Positions 16,022 to 24,116 of a DNA stretch of 27,467 nucleotides are shown here, piece after piece. Below the pieces are notes generated by a model that was given only the letters and a program-made list of their open reading frames with translations, ran no database searches and was not told the DNA's origin. The stretch's first letter is position 1, and each line of letters begins with the position of its first letter. Source of the stretch: Bacillota bacterium. GTDB taxonomy: Bacteria; Bacillota; Clostridia; Acetivibrionales; DSM-1351. The stretch is taken from the NCBI GenBank assembly GCA_023398105.1, contig JAEWST010000044.1, forward strand, positions 1 through 27,467, written 5' to 3'. The position numbers and the translations under genes were made by a program.

Positions 16022-17650
16022 TTAAATACTCTCGAAGCACTTTGTAATATGCTTTTTGTCTATGTCGGTTTTCCCCGCCTTTGTATAAGCAAGCCATATA
16101 ATAAACATTACAAGTGTTGAAACTGGAAGTGCTATAAAGGTTGTTCCTACCATTGATAGATTTTCTAAAGATGTTCCCAATACAATAGAGGCTTTCCCTG
16201 TCAATAACCTGCATATTTGCATATAGGATGCATTTGAATGCACAAAGAAGGTCCAGAAAAACCACGCTGCAGAACCTGCTATCATCGCACATTTTACCGC
16301 AGCTTTAGGAATGCTCTTAAAGAATAACGCAGCTACATAAACAGGCAAAAATGCAGCTGTTGTCAATTCAAAAAATATAGTTGTAAATTTAGCAATGATA
16401 CCATCCGCAATAGGAAGACCACTGGCTGCCCATGCAATTACAGTACTTATAAATATAACTACTAACGTTGCAGATTTTGTTATTACTAAAGAATTACCCT
16501 TTCTTTCAAAAGTTTTTTCGTATAAGTCTCTGCCCGCAGCTGAACCCATTGTATGGAACTGAGCACTCAGTGTAGACATTGCAGCAGCAAGCATTGAAAC
16601 GAGAAATATCGAAGAAAACCATTCAGGCAAGAAATTCTTTATAAACAGAGGAATGATGTTATCATTGACACCATTGGCAGCAACTATAGCTATTTTTCCT
16701 GTATTTTGAAAAAGAAGTACATTAGCAAGAGCTCCAACAATAAAGGCTACGCCTGTCATTGCAAAAATAAAAACTCCCCCTGATAGAACGGCTCTGTTTA
16801 GCTCTTTATCGCTCTTTACCGTCATAAACCTGACCGCTAACTGAGGTTGTGCTAATACACCAATACCTACACCAAGAACAATTGTTGAAACAAGACTCCA
16901 CCACATTGGAGAGCCGCCCTTTGGCATTGAAGTCCAACCTTGAAATCCGCCTGCTATTGACTTTGCTATGTCTTTTTGAATGGTAGGATTGCTGAAAAGC
17001 TCTGTAAGCTGTGTATGTGCAGAAGTTACTCCTCCCAAGTTCACATATGCCGTTATAAGGAGTACTACCATCGCAACAAACATAATACCGCCTTGAAAAG
17101 CATCTGTATACATAACACCCTTCATGCCGCCCATCCATACATAAATTGCAACAACCGCTACAAAAGATAATAATGAAACACTATAGGGTATGCCAAAATA
17201 AGTCTGGACAAAGTTTGCACCGCCCTTTATGACACTGGCAGCATATATTGGCATAAATACAAAAATAAGTACTGCGGCGAAGCCCTGTATGAATTTAGAA
17301 TCAAATCTTTTTCCTAACAATTCAGAAAAAGTATGGGCATCCAGAGTTTGACCCATTCTTCTTGTCCTTTTTCCAAAAAAGACGAACGCAATAAATATAC
17401 CTATAAAAACATTAAAAAATGTCAACCACAAGAGTCCCATCCCCATGTTGGCTGCTAATCCTCCAAAACCAACAATTGCGGAAGTACTTATAAAAGTAGC
17501 TCCATATGATAATGCCATAATTAATGGATGAGTTTTCCTGCCTGCTAGAAGATAATCCTGAGAAGATTTTGTGTTTTTGTACCCAAGATACCCAAGGTAC
17601 ATTGTAATCAATAGAAAAATAATAAAAACTATTATTGTATAACCAGACAT
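16022..17650 (-). CDS. Sodium:solute symporter (SSS family)
   Basis: A 542-residue integral membrane protein with about 13 membrane spans. It has the family pattern: an N-terminal span, then SSQDYLLAGRKTHPLIMALSYG, SAIVGFGG, the GGMKGVMYTDAFQG segment of SSS carriers, and AAAMSTLSAQFHTM in the later half. It would import a solute with Na+; the substrate cannot be read from sequence (proline/PanF-like and carboxylate carriers share these motifs). AAGGAGGG precedes the ATG. A 48-residue accessory membrane protein is encoded 290 bp upstream on the same strand. Confidence 0.92.
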   Translation of the reverse strand: MSGYTIIVFIIFLLITMYLGYLGYKNTKSSQDYLLAGRKTHPLIMALSYGATFISTSAIVGFGGLAANMGMGLLWLTFFNVFIGIFIAFVFFGKRTRRMGQTLDAHTFSELLGKRFDSKFIQGFAAVLIFVFMPIYAASVIKGGANFVQTYFGIPYSVSLLSFVAVVAIYVWMGGMKGVMYTDAFQGGIMFVAMVVLLITAYVNLGGVTSAHTQLTELFSNPTIQKDIAKSIAGGFQGWTSMPKGGSPMWWSLVSTIVLGVGIGVLAQPQLAVRFMTVKSDKELNRAVLSGGVFIFAMTGVAFIVGALANVLLFQNTGKIAIVAANGVNDNIIPLFIKNFLPEWFSSIFLVSMLAAAMSTLSAQFHTMGSAAGRDLYEKTFERKGNSLVITKSATLVVIFISTVIAWAASGLPIADGIIAKFTTIFFELTTAAFLPVYVAALFFKSIPKAAVKCAMIAGSAAWFFWTFFVHSNASYMQICRLLTGKASIVLGTSLENLSMVGTTFIALPVSTLVMFIIWLAYTKAGKTDIDKKHITKCFESI

Positions 17651-17832
17651 CGCTGTTACCCTCCTTAGAAATTGTTGAATAAAATTAATACAATTCTAAA
17701 GAGTAAGCTATCACCAGAATATTCGACCGACGCTTATATCCTTAACCACATACTCTCACTGTAGAAATTAAAACTAATACTAATTTGCATTTAAAATTTA
17801 CTAACCCTTTAAATTCAAAATGCTTCTCATTA

Positions 17833-17878
17833 CCATAAAGCTAACGCTTTTACAGCTTACATTAAGCGGTGATTATGG
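17833..17878. repeat. Imperfect inverted repeat between accessory protein and symporter
   Basis: CCATAA (17833-17838) pairs with TTATGG (17873-17878), and CGCTT pairs with AAGCG inside. It lies in the 290-bp gap between the two genes, so it could act at the RNA level or as an operator. No T-run follows. Confidence 0.4.
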
Positions 17879-17939
17879 CTTTTAATATTTTATATGACAA
17901 ATAGTATTATAAAAAACTCTGAATTTGTTAGATCCTTTC

Positions 17940-18086
17940 TTACTTCATCTCTTCCGTCATCTCTTGAATATTTTCCTCCCCACCCCTGTTCCAATTGTAC
18001 AATCCATATACTACACAGGCAAGAGTACTCAATATGCATAAAAAATATACAGCCAAAATGCTAAAATCAGAAATACCAAGAAACAC
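17940..18086 (-). CDS. Symporter small accessory protein (48 aa)
   Basis: A 48-residue protein starting at GTG with AAGGGGGG 6 nt upstream. One membrane span (ILAVYFLCILSTLACVVYGL) is followed by a short tail, YNWNRGGEEN and then an acidic end. This size, single span and W-N-R tail are typical of the small proteins encoded upstream of SSS symporters in Clostridia and archaea. Those are thought to associate with the carrier, but their exact job is not well known. The 290-bp gap to the symporter is longer than usual. Confidence 0.78.
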   Translation of the reverse strand: MFLGISDFSILAVYFLCILSTLACVVYGLYNWNRGGEENIQEMTEEMK

Positions 18087-18385
18087 CTTTATCCCCCCTT
18101 TGGTATACATTCAATAAATTTCAGCGACTTTTTCACACAAATCCGCAAACATTACGAGCCTTTGAGAAACAGCCGTTTTAGAATAAGAATGAATAATAAA
18201 TAAGCCAATGTAGAATTTGCATAAATAAGCAGAATCCCACATCGGCACTTTTTACAAAATAACCCATTATGTTTGTAATTCTACCATAATACCATTCTAC
18301 ACAAACATTGTATGATGAAAAGTACATTCTGGTCAACATAAGTTTTGTATTTTTATTAGATTTTTTTCAGGTCTGCTTTGTCTAA
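18087..18385. other. Upstream region of the symporter pair
   Basis: AT-rich, with no coding region seen. It should hold the promoter of the accessory protein/symporter transcript, but no convincing boxes were found by eye. A stem-loop at 18204-18246 is listed separately. Confidence 0.4.
18204..18246 (-). terminator. Candidate terminator of the zinc-ribbon gene
   Basis: GCCAATGT and ACATCGGC form a 7/8 stem with a 27-nt loop. On the - strand a T-rich stretch (TTATTTATTATTC) follows. It lies 140 bp past the zinc-ribbon stop; the long loop keeps confidence low. Confidence 0.4.
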
Positions 18386-18736
18386 TCAGCTTTTCGTTTT
18401 AAAAACATATCCACAATTTAAACATTGACTTTGAGTATTATCACGTTTACAGAAGCAAATAGGACATTCATCTTCTTCGGCTTGTGAAGTTTCGTAATCA
18501 ATATTTATATCTTCTGTTCCAATTTGCACTTTTGTAGTTTTGTTTTCTATGTACTCTCTCCCATCATCAATAAACCAAAATATATAGCCACATGAACTAC
18601 ATATATAGTTAATTGTAGCTTGATTATCTAGGCCTATAAATGTCATGCCTCGTGAATAAAGCTTGCTCTTTCTTTTATCAAAATCTTTCCCCTTACAAAC
18701 AGGACATATCAATTCATATCCGTTAACTTTAGTCAC
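18386..18736 (-). CDS. Zinc-ribbon protein of unknown function
   Basis: A 116-residue cytoplasmic protein with two Cys-rich units. The N-terminal half has CPVCKGKDF and, about 40 residues on, CSSCGYIFWF, together one four-Cys zinc ribbon. The C terminus has CPICFCKRD and CLNCGYVF, a second ribbon. Related proteins in Firmicutes are hypothetical; nucleic-acid binding is a guess. The GTG at 18736 is preferred over a TTG at 18772 because GGGAGGAG lies just upstream of it and inside the longer frame. The last 75 bp are duplicated at 15282-15356. Confidence 0.75.
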   Translation of the reverse strand: MTKVNGYELICPVCKGKDFDKRKSKLYSRGMTFIGLDNQATINYICSSCGYIFWFIDDGREYIENKTTKVQIGTEDINIDYETSQAEEDECPICFCKRDNTQSQCLNCGYVFKTKS

Positions 18737-18824
18737 CTGCCTACACTCCTCCCAATTGTATCCTTCTGTCAATAAATATAGTTATAGAATATTCTAGTTT
18801 ACTAATTTAATATCTATTCCGTGA

Positions 18825-18979
18825 TTATTTTTTTCTTGACAAGCGAGCTACAACATTTTTTCTTTTGCAATAGGCTTCCCTTTTGTTTTGTTTGTGATAT
18901 TCCAAACATTCAGAGCATTTACCATGTCTTTCACAACTTTTTTCTTGCAGGGACACTCTTCCAATCCATTCTCTAGCAT
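18825..18979 (-). pseudogene. Small Cys-rich protein gene (DUF6485-like), frameshifted
   Basis: This is the paralogue of the intact gene at 24869-25060. Translation from the ATG at 18979 gives MLENGLEECPCKKK, matching the paralogue, but the A-tract then has 6 As where the paralogue has 7, so the frame is lost. The downstream frame continues SCERHGKCSECLEYHKQNK and ends at TAA (18825). An overlapping ATG at 18983 opens the second frame directly and would give a 52-residue protein lacking the first two cysteines. CGGAGG precedes both starts. It follows the acetyltransferase gene by a short gap and probably shares its transcript. Confidence 0.75.
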
Positions 18980-19006
18980 ACATTAAATCCTCCGCTTGAT
19001 TAACAA

Positions 19007-19429
19007 CTACTTTGTATTGATAAGCTGTATCATACCTGCACCATACACTTCATTTGGTCTTTCAATAAAACCAAACTTTTTATAGAAATCTTCTTTACCT
19101 TTGGCTGACATAAGGCATACCATTGTACCTTGTGGATATTCCTCAATGATATATTTGATAATTTCACTCATGATTTTCATACCTATACCCAATCTCTGAT
19201 ATTCTGGCTTGACAATTATATCCTGAATATATAGAGTAAATGCCCCATCACCCACTACCCTTCCATAACCAATTATTTTGTCGGCTTTCTCTGCACATAC
19301 AGAAAATAGTGAATTCTTTAGACCGATTGATATTACTTCTTTCTCTGGATACCCCCAACCTACTGACTGCCTCATTTCAATGAACTCCTCAGCACTTACT
19401 GTTCTTCGTACTATCCTTATGTCCTTCAT
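19007..19429 (-). CDS. GNAT-family N-acetyltransferase
   Basis: A 140-residue acetyl-CoA-dependent acetyltransferase. The acetyl-CoA-binding motif A is seen as IQDIIVKPEYQRLGIGMKIM (Q/R-x-x-G-x-G/A), followed by the FYKKFGF helix near the C terminus. It resembles small-amine or aminoglycoside-like GNATs, but the substrate is unknown. The ATG at 19429 is preferred because AAAGAGG lies 5 nt before it; an ATG at 19450 lacks a ribosome-binding site. The small Cys-rich gene follows 27 bp downstream. Confidence 0.88.
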   Translation of the reverse strand: MKDIRIVRRTVSAEEFIEMRQSVGWGYPEKEVISIGLKNSLFSVCAEKADKIIGYGRVVGDGAFTLYIQDIIVKPEYQRLGIGMKIMSEIIKYIIEEYPQGTMVCLMSAKGKEDFYKKFGFIERPNEVYGAGMIQLINTK

Positions 19430-19491
19430 ATTATCCTCTTTATCATGCATTGTAATATCTACTGCAGACTTAAACTGACTTTCCAGCTCAT

Positions 19492-20073
19492 CTATTCAAG
19501 CCTATTGTAAAATACAATCTCATTAAGACTTTTTTTAGGTGTAACATCTTCATTATTAGCTGGGTAACCGAAAGCTATAACTTCTGAAGCTATAAGGGGC
19601 TTTTTCAAATTTAAAAGTTGTGAAAGTTCATCCACCTTAAACAGGGAAATCCAAGTTGACCCAACACCATGTTCTAAAGCAGCCATCATCATGTGTGTTC
19701 CAGGAATTTTAGTTTGATGTTCCTCCATATGTAGTCTTCTATATAATTCATCATCCATGTTTTCTATTTCTTTTACATAGTTTGGAAAACGTGACTTTTG
19801 AATATTTCTGCCACCACGAGCTTTATCGAAATTATTTGTGCAGAGAACAATCAGAAAACTTGCCTTCTTTATCCAGTGTTGGTTGTGAGCTATTTGAGCT
19901 ATTTCGGTGATTAATTCCTTGTCTGTTATCAATCCAAATTTCCACGGTTGCCCGTTTCCACCAGAAGGCGATAGTCTACCAGCTTCAAGAATGTAGTTAA
20001 TAACTTCGTCAGGTACGTCTTTTTCTGCAAAGTCTCTTACGCTTTTTCGTTTTTTTAGTAAGTCTAATATCAT
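19492..20073 (-). CDS. Nitroreductase family protein
   Basis: A 193-residue flavoprotein with the family N terminus RKSVRDF, the FMN-binding segment AGRLSPSGGNGQPWKF and the C-terminal ALEHGVGSTWI...AFGYPA block. It should use FMN and NAD(P)H to reduce nitro- or quinone-like compounds, or act in flavin chemistry; the substrate is unknown. GAGAGGA precedes the ATG. A partial copy of the dispersed element lies 25 bp upstream, and a - strand terminator separates it from the antitoxin-like remnant. Confidence 0.9.
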   Translation of the reverse strand: MILDLLKKRKSVRDFAEKDVPDEVINYILEAGRLSPSGGNGQPWKFGLITDKELITEIAQIAHNQHWIKKASFLIVLCTNNFDKARGGRNIQKSRFPNYVKEIENMDDELYRRLHMEEHQTKIPGTHMMMAALEHGVGSTWISLFKVDELSQLLNLKKPLIASEVIAFGYPANNEDVTPKKSLNEIVFYNRLE

Positions 20074-20097
20074 TACTTTTAGTCCTCTCTTTACTCA

Positions 20098-20138
20098 ACA
20101 ATTATAGAAGGGGGCGCATTTTCTTGACTCGTTATATT
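20098..20138 (-). repeat. Dispersed TTATAACGAGGC element, copy A (one end only)
   Basis: TATAGAAG, then GCATTTTCTTG and CTCGTTATA, match the right part of the full element at 22101-22192. The left half is missing. It lies immediately upstream of the nitroreductase gene. Confidence 0.65.
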
Positions 20139-20170
20139 TAAAACAAAAAGCAAGGTATATTTACCCTGCT
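20139..20170 (-). terminator. Rho-independent terminator on the - strand
   Basis: AGCAGGGTA and TACCTTGCT form a 9-bp stem with one G-U pair and a 4-nt loop, followed by TTTTGTTTT on the - strand. It ends transcription coming from the antitoxin-like remnant before the nitroreductase gene. Confidence 0.75.
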
Positions 20171-20263
20171 AATTTAACAAATCTAACTAATTTCAGTACT
20201 ATAGCCTGTCTCTTTTATTATTTTATCATGAAAAATCAGTGTGTTCTATACTTAAAAATCTCA

Positions 20264-20457
20264 CTATTTAGCTAGTTCCTTTAGAGCCTCATTGTTTTCA
20301 GCCATTAATTTATCCCTGAGATATTCAATATTTATTTGCTCTTTAGTTTTTATTATTCAATGAAGTCAATAACTTCTAATTTCTTTTCCTCAGACAATTG
20401 TTCAAATTCTCCTACTAACTTTTCTGCTGAGACCATAAAGTTACACATCGCTTCCAT
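20264..20457 (-). pseudogene. Antitoxin-like small gene (DUF2281-type), frameshifted
   Basis: The ATG at 20457 opens MEAMCNFMVSAEKLVGEFEQ and continues through LSEEKKLEVIDFIE, then meets TAA. In the next frame the sequence continues TKEQINIEYLRDKLM and ends ...ALKELAK, stop at 20264. Together they look like one small helical protein of about 60 residues with the LSEEKK...VIDFIE pattern of DUF2281-like antitoxins. No toxin gene is adjacent, so this is probably a decayed orphan. The family call is by pattern only. Confidence 0.55.
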
Positions 20458-20510
20458 AATTTAATGATAAAATTATACCATAGTTATATTTGATTATATA
20501 CTTCATTCTA

Positions 20511-21962
20511 CTATTTAATAATCCCCTGCAAATTATCGCTGGAAGTCTTAATACCCTGCATTAAATTAGAGATATCCTCAATATTTGCATTATGTTCTTC
20601 TAGTGTTGCCAGTAACTCCTCTGTAGCAGAAGCCTGTCCCTCGGAAATACTTGCAATGCTTTCTACCTCTTTATCAATATGTGAAAATGAATCAGCAATA
20701 TTTCCAATTCTACTAATTTCTTCAGAAATGTATCTGTCAATCTCCTTAAAAGATACTTGAATCATTTCAAAACTCTTATTAACAGTATTGACAACCTTCT
20801 CACCATCCTGAGTCGCCACTTGACCTTTGCTAACTTCATCAAAAACATTTTTTGTTTTGTCCTTTATCTGATATATTATTTGGTAAATCTGCTTTACAGT
20901 AAATGCACTTTGTTCAGCTAATTTTCTAACTTCATCAGCTACAACAGCAAAGCCTTTGCCAGATTCTCCAGCTCTGGCAGCTTCAATGGCTGCATTTAAA
21001 GCAAGCAAATTTGTTTGTTCCGCAATTTGTGTAATTCCAGAAAGAAAATTATTTATTTCATCCATATTTGCATTTAATTCCCGGACAGTCTCTAAAGATT
21101 TTGTAACAGCCTGATTAATTATGTCCATTTGTTTTTCCATAGTATTTATATTTTCAGTTCCTTCAAATACTACATTACTTGCCTTAGATGAAACATTTTC
21201 CAATTGACTTGAGAACTCTTTCAGCTCGGATATTTTCATATCTGCGTTCTTCATCATCTGATTTATCTGATTAACACTTTTATTCTGATCAACAATACCA
21301 GTAGTAATTTCCTGAGTAGCTATTGTTATTGAATTACCAATTTCACGAACCACTGAAAGGTTCTCGTTACCTCTGGAAATATCAGCGTTTAAAACCGATG
21401 TGTTTGTACTAATTAAACCCATAGTATTTTCCAAATTATCCAAAAGTTGATTTGCTTGTGTTCCTTTTTCATTAGCATTCTGTATAAGCTTTCCGCCCTC
21501 TTTTGTTAAAAAGAATATTAAAGTTGTTATAATCAGTTGGAAAAGATCAGAGAATAAATACATTTCCATGCCCATTCCTGGCGTTATTGCATGTAATGTA
21601 ATGGCAGCTGCATTTATAATAACTCCAACGATAATGAAAAGCCGTTTATTAAAATATAATGCGGTAACACTAATTGGTAGCATGACTAAAACAAAAGCAC
21701 CAGCTCCAGCCGCTACCAATATAGTAATTACTTGCATAAGAGCTGAAATAACTATAACATAGCTTGCAGCAGTGTCCTTTCCTTTACGCCTAAAAAACAA
21801 AGCAAGAAAGGCTGAAGCAAGTGTTACTAATAGAGGAATAATACTTACAGCTAACGTACCTGTAGCTATTCCTGCAATTATCATAACAAATCCCAGTATA
21901 AAATACACCCAATTTAAAATCTTATTAACCTTCCTAACATGATTCAATAAAGAATTTTCCAT
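20511..21962 (-). CDS. Methyl-accepting chemotaxis protein
   Basis: A 483-residue chemoreceptor. The N terminus has about six closely spaced membrane helices (about 15-155) with no long extracellular loop, so it probably senses membrane or intracellular signals. A coiled-coil cytoplasmic domain follows with the highly conserved tip ITQIAEQTNLLALNAAIEAA and GFAVVADEVRKLAEQS, which contacts CheA/CheW. No HAMP domain is obvious. The ATG at 21962 has GGAGG 7 nt upstream; a TTG at 21980 would include that site. No che genes are in the window. A full copy of the dispersed element lies 139 bp upstream. Confidence 0.93.
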   Translation of the reverse strand: MENSLLNHVRKVNKILNWVYFILGFVMIIAGIATGTLAVSIIPLLVTLASAFLALFFRRKGKDTAASYVIVISALMQVITILVAAGAGAFVLVMLPISVTALYFNKRLFIIVGVIINAAAITLHAITPGMGMEMYLFSDLFQLIITTLIFFLTKEGGKLIQNANEKGTQANQLLDNLENTMGLISTNTSVLNADISRGNENLSVVREIGNSITIATQEITTGIVDQNKSVNQINQMMKNADMKISELKEFSSQLENVSSKASNVVFEGTENINTMEKQMDIINQAVTKSLETVRELNANMDEINNFLSGITQIAEQTNLLALNAAIEAARAGESGKGFAVVADEVRKLAEQSAFTVKQIYQIIYQIKDKTKNVFDEVSKGQVATQDGEKVVNTVNKSFEMIQVSFKEIDRYISEEISRIGNIADSFSHIDKEVESIASISEGQASATEELLATLEEHNANIEDISNLMQGIKTSSDNLQGIIK

Positions 21963-22100
21963 AATTTTGCCTCCTATCAATAGTAATTCACTAGAGTCCA
22001 GATTTTTTCCACTCTATAAATGCTTATCTTCATAACGAGAATAAGTCCTATCCATTAATTCTTCGTTGTTACTTAAAGGTTTTATAGAGTTTATTAGGAG

Positions 22101-22192
22101 TTATAACGAGGCAGGATATATTCTCACCGTCGGAAATCAAAGCCGTACTCGCCACTTATAGAAGTGGGGGACATTTTCTTGCCTCGTTATAA
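22101..22192 (-). mobile_element. MITE-like dispersed element, copy B (complete, 92 bp)
   Basis: The ends are perfect 13-bp inverted repeats, TTATAACGAGGCA and TGCCTCGTTATAA. Inside is the hairpin CCACTT-ATAG-AAGTGG followed by GGGGGACATTTTCTTG, the part conserved in other copies. It has no coding capacity. It is AT-flanked, and the end motif TTATAA is itself palindromic, so a target duplication cannot be read. Confidence 0.72.
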
Positions 22193-22455
22193 TAAAAATT
22201 CAACTTCATAAAAATAAGTTTTAAAGCCTTAACATTAATCGACTATGTGATGTCGTATTATATTTATATAATATACTTTTTGTCGCATTGTGTCAAATTT
22301 AGTTTTTTAATAGATAATCAAGTTTCTCAGACAGCATGATATTGCTTGAAAAACTTACATGGTAGGTGGAAATAAATATTAGTATGATTGTATGGATAAA
22401 ATTTTAAAATATCTGGTAAGTTCATCTTGATTTTTTTCAATATATCATGTATTAT

Positions 22456-22483
22456 GAACATATGAATTGTTGCTCATATGTTC
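22456..22483. promoter_or_regulatory. Operator-like inverted repeat before the methyltransferase operon
   Basis: GAACATATGA and TCATATGTTC form a perfect 10-bp inverted repeat around 8 bp, ending 22 bp before the start codon. The ATATG/CATAT half-sites recall ArsR/SmtB-family operators. No regulator gene is adjacent. It could also fold as an RNA hairpin. Confidence 0.55.
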
Positions 22484-22505
22484 ACATCTATATAGGAGGA
22501 TAAAT

Positions 22506-23180
22506 ATGCATATAACTGATTTTATTTCTTTGGTATTACTAATTTCTTTTGCTACAGGATACATTCTCAAACTAATCTTGTTGAAGAAAAGGGAGAAAAT
22601 TAATGCTAATGTATTGGCAAAAGGCAGTATACTCAAACTTCGCACATTAATAAAAGGTACATATCACAAAAGTTATGTGCAAAGTTTGAGTAAGGCTGCT
22701 TCTATTTGTATTATAGAAATATTTGTTAGGACTACAAGTTTATTGTGGTTACTTACTTGGATATTTGAAATTATATTTCATAACCAAATATCCTTTCATG
22801 TTATTGATTACATTTTCAGAAATATTTTCACAACATATATAGGGCTTATAATAACAGCGTTAGGAGCTGGTATATTTATACTGGCAACCATTTTCATGAA
22901 AAGCTCTTGGCGAGTTGGAATAGATAAAAATACAAAAACAACTCTTATAACTGATGGTATATACAAATTCAGCCGTAACCCTGCTTTTGTAGGTTTCTAC
23001 TTGATGTTTGTAGGTCTATTCCTTACTTATGCTAATATCATTACATTAATTGTATTAGTTATCAATGTTGTTGCATTACACTTATTAATATTGCAAGAGG
23101 AAAAACACCTGTTATCTATGTTTGGAGATGAGTATGATAGATATAAAAGAAAAGTTCCGAGGTACTTTTTAGTATTTTAA
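22506..23180 (+). CDS. Isoprenylcysteine carboxyl methyltransferase-like membrane protein
   Basis: A 224-residue membrane protein with about five hydrophobic segments. The C-terminal half has the ICMT/PEMT signature: LITDGIYKFSRNPAFVGFYL, then EEKHLLSMFGDEYDRYKRKVPRY, where SAM-binding residues lie. Bacterial members methylate unknown, probably lipid-like, substrates. The ATG at 22506 has AGGAGGA 5 nt upstream; the longer frame starting at 22467 lacks one. It forms an operon with the class I methyltransferase 27 bp downstream, suggesting both act on one substrate. Confidence 0.85.
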   Translation: MHITDFISLVLLISFATGYILKLILLKKREKINANVLAKGSILKLRTLIKGTYHKSYVQSLSKAASICIIEIFVRTTSLLWLLTWIFEIIFHNQISFHVIDYIFRNIFTTYIGLIITALGAGIFILATIFMKSSWRVGIDKNTKTTLITDGIYKFSRNPAFVGFYLMFVGLFLTYANIITLIVLVINVVALHLLILQEEKHLLSMFGDEYDRYKRKVPRYFLVF

Positions 23181-23207
23181 TCGAATTAATATTGGGAGGT
23201 AAAAGCA

Positions 23208-23852
23208 ATGCAAAATTTTGAAACTAGAGCAAAAATACTGTATAAAGTTCTATCTAAAGTTTATGACTTAATGGATTTAATTATTTTTCCTGATGCAAAA
23301 TCCAATCCAAGAAAAGGATTATCAAACCACTTACCAAATGAGCAAATAAGAGTCCTAGATGTTTGCTGTGGTACAGGAAATAGTTCAATTGCTATATGTA
23401 AGAAGAATACTAACAATTCAGTTATTGGCATAGACATGTCAAGTGATATGTTGAAAGTAGCAAAAAACAAGGCTATTAAGAATAACCTTAAAAATATATC
23501 TTTTAAAGAAATGAATGCAACAAAAATAGATTTCCCAAGCAACAGCTTTGATATAGCCACTATTTCACTTGCATTCCATGAGATGCCCCAGGAACTAATA
23601 GCTTCAATACTTACAGAAATAAGCAGAGTTCTAAAACAAAATGGTAAACTTTACATAATTGATTGGGATAAACCAAAACACCCAATAGCTTCTGCATTAT
23701 TTTCAATATTTCCAACCTTATTTGAACCTAAAGTATTTAATGAATATTTAAAATATGATTGGAATTTATTATTAGGAAGGTTTAGTTTAAATTATACCAA
23801 CACGGAACGCTATACATTTACAAAATTGATTACTGCATTAAAAGAAGGTTAG
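23208..23852 (+). CDS. Class I SAM-dependent methyltransferase
   Basis: A 214-residue methyltransferase. Motif I is VLDVCCGTGNSS, motif II VIGIDMSSDML, and the post-motif block FDIATISLAFHEMP, with GKLYIIDWDKP in the following strand. It resembles UbiE/COQ5 and Methyltransf_11/25 proteins, but the substrate is unknown. TTGGGAGG precedes the ATG. It is the second gene of the pair with the ICMT-like protein. A weak hairpin at about 23903-23931 may end the transcript. Confidence 0.88.
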   Translation: MQNFETRAKILYKVLSKVYDLMDLIIFPDAKSNPRKGLSNHLPNEQIRVLDVCCGTGNSSIAICKKNTNNSVIGIDMSSDMLKVAKNKAIKNNLKNISFKEMNATKIDFPSNSFDIATISLAFHEMPQELIASILTEISRVLKQNGKLYIIDWDKPKHPIASALFSIFPTLFEPKVFNEYLKYDWNLLLGRFSLNYTNTERYTFTKLITALKEG

Positions 23853-23975
23853 CAGAATTATTGTTAACCCAAAACAAAGACCAGTCTACATAAGTATATT
23901 ATTGTCATTATCCATATCAACAATATTTTATCATTTTGTGTTTAAATTTAACATCAAATCGGCATTTGGTAATTT

Positions 23976-24116
23976 CTAGTGTAATGCTCTAATCTCAGCA
24001 ATACCAATCTCTAGGATGAGCTTAAAAATATATAAATTCCTATACGTTAAAAAATGAGTACCCTCCTCTTCTTTTGCATTAATAATGCAACAATCTGGCA
24101 GCGATACCTCTTTTCC
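23976..24116 (-). pseudogene. Detached end of a C39-like peptidase domain, after a premature stop
   Basis: Directly after the TGA of the upstream gene, and in the same frame, the sequence reads GKEVSLPDCCIINAKEEEGT and then HFLTYRN before losing similarity. This fits the second half of papain-like C39 domains, where a strand before an H-F/W pair carries the catalytic His. There is no separate start. It ends at TAG (23976), and the other frame holds further peptide-like remnants, which suggests additional decay. Confidence 0.6.

Larger units (their letters stand above)
21963..22505. other. Divergent intergenic region with dispersed element and operator-like palindrome
   Basis: It separates the chemoreceptor and methyltransferase genes. 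It holds the best-preserved simple copy of the dispersed element (22101-22192) and the inverted repeat at 22456-22483; the rest is AT-rich with no coding sequence seen. Confidence 0.6.

Noticed and set aside
15942..16292. 116-residue frame overlapping the 3' end of the symporter gene
   Set aside because: It reads another frame of a conserved membrane protein and has no start signal.
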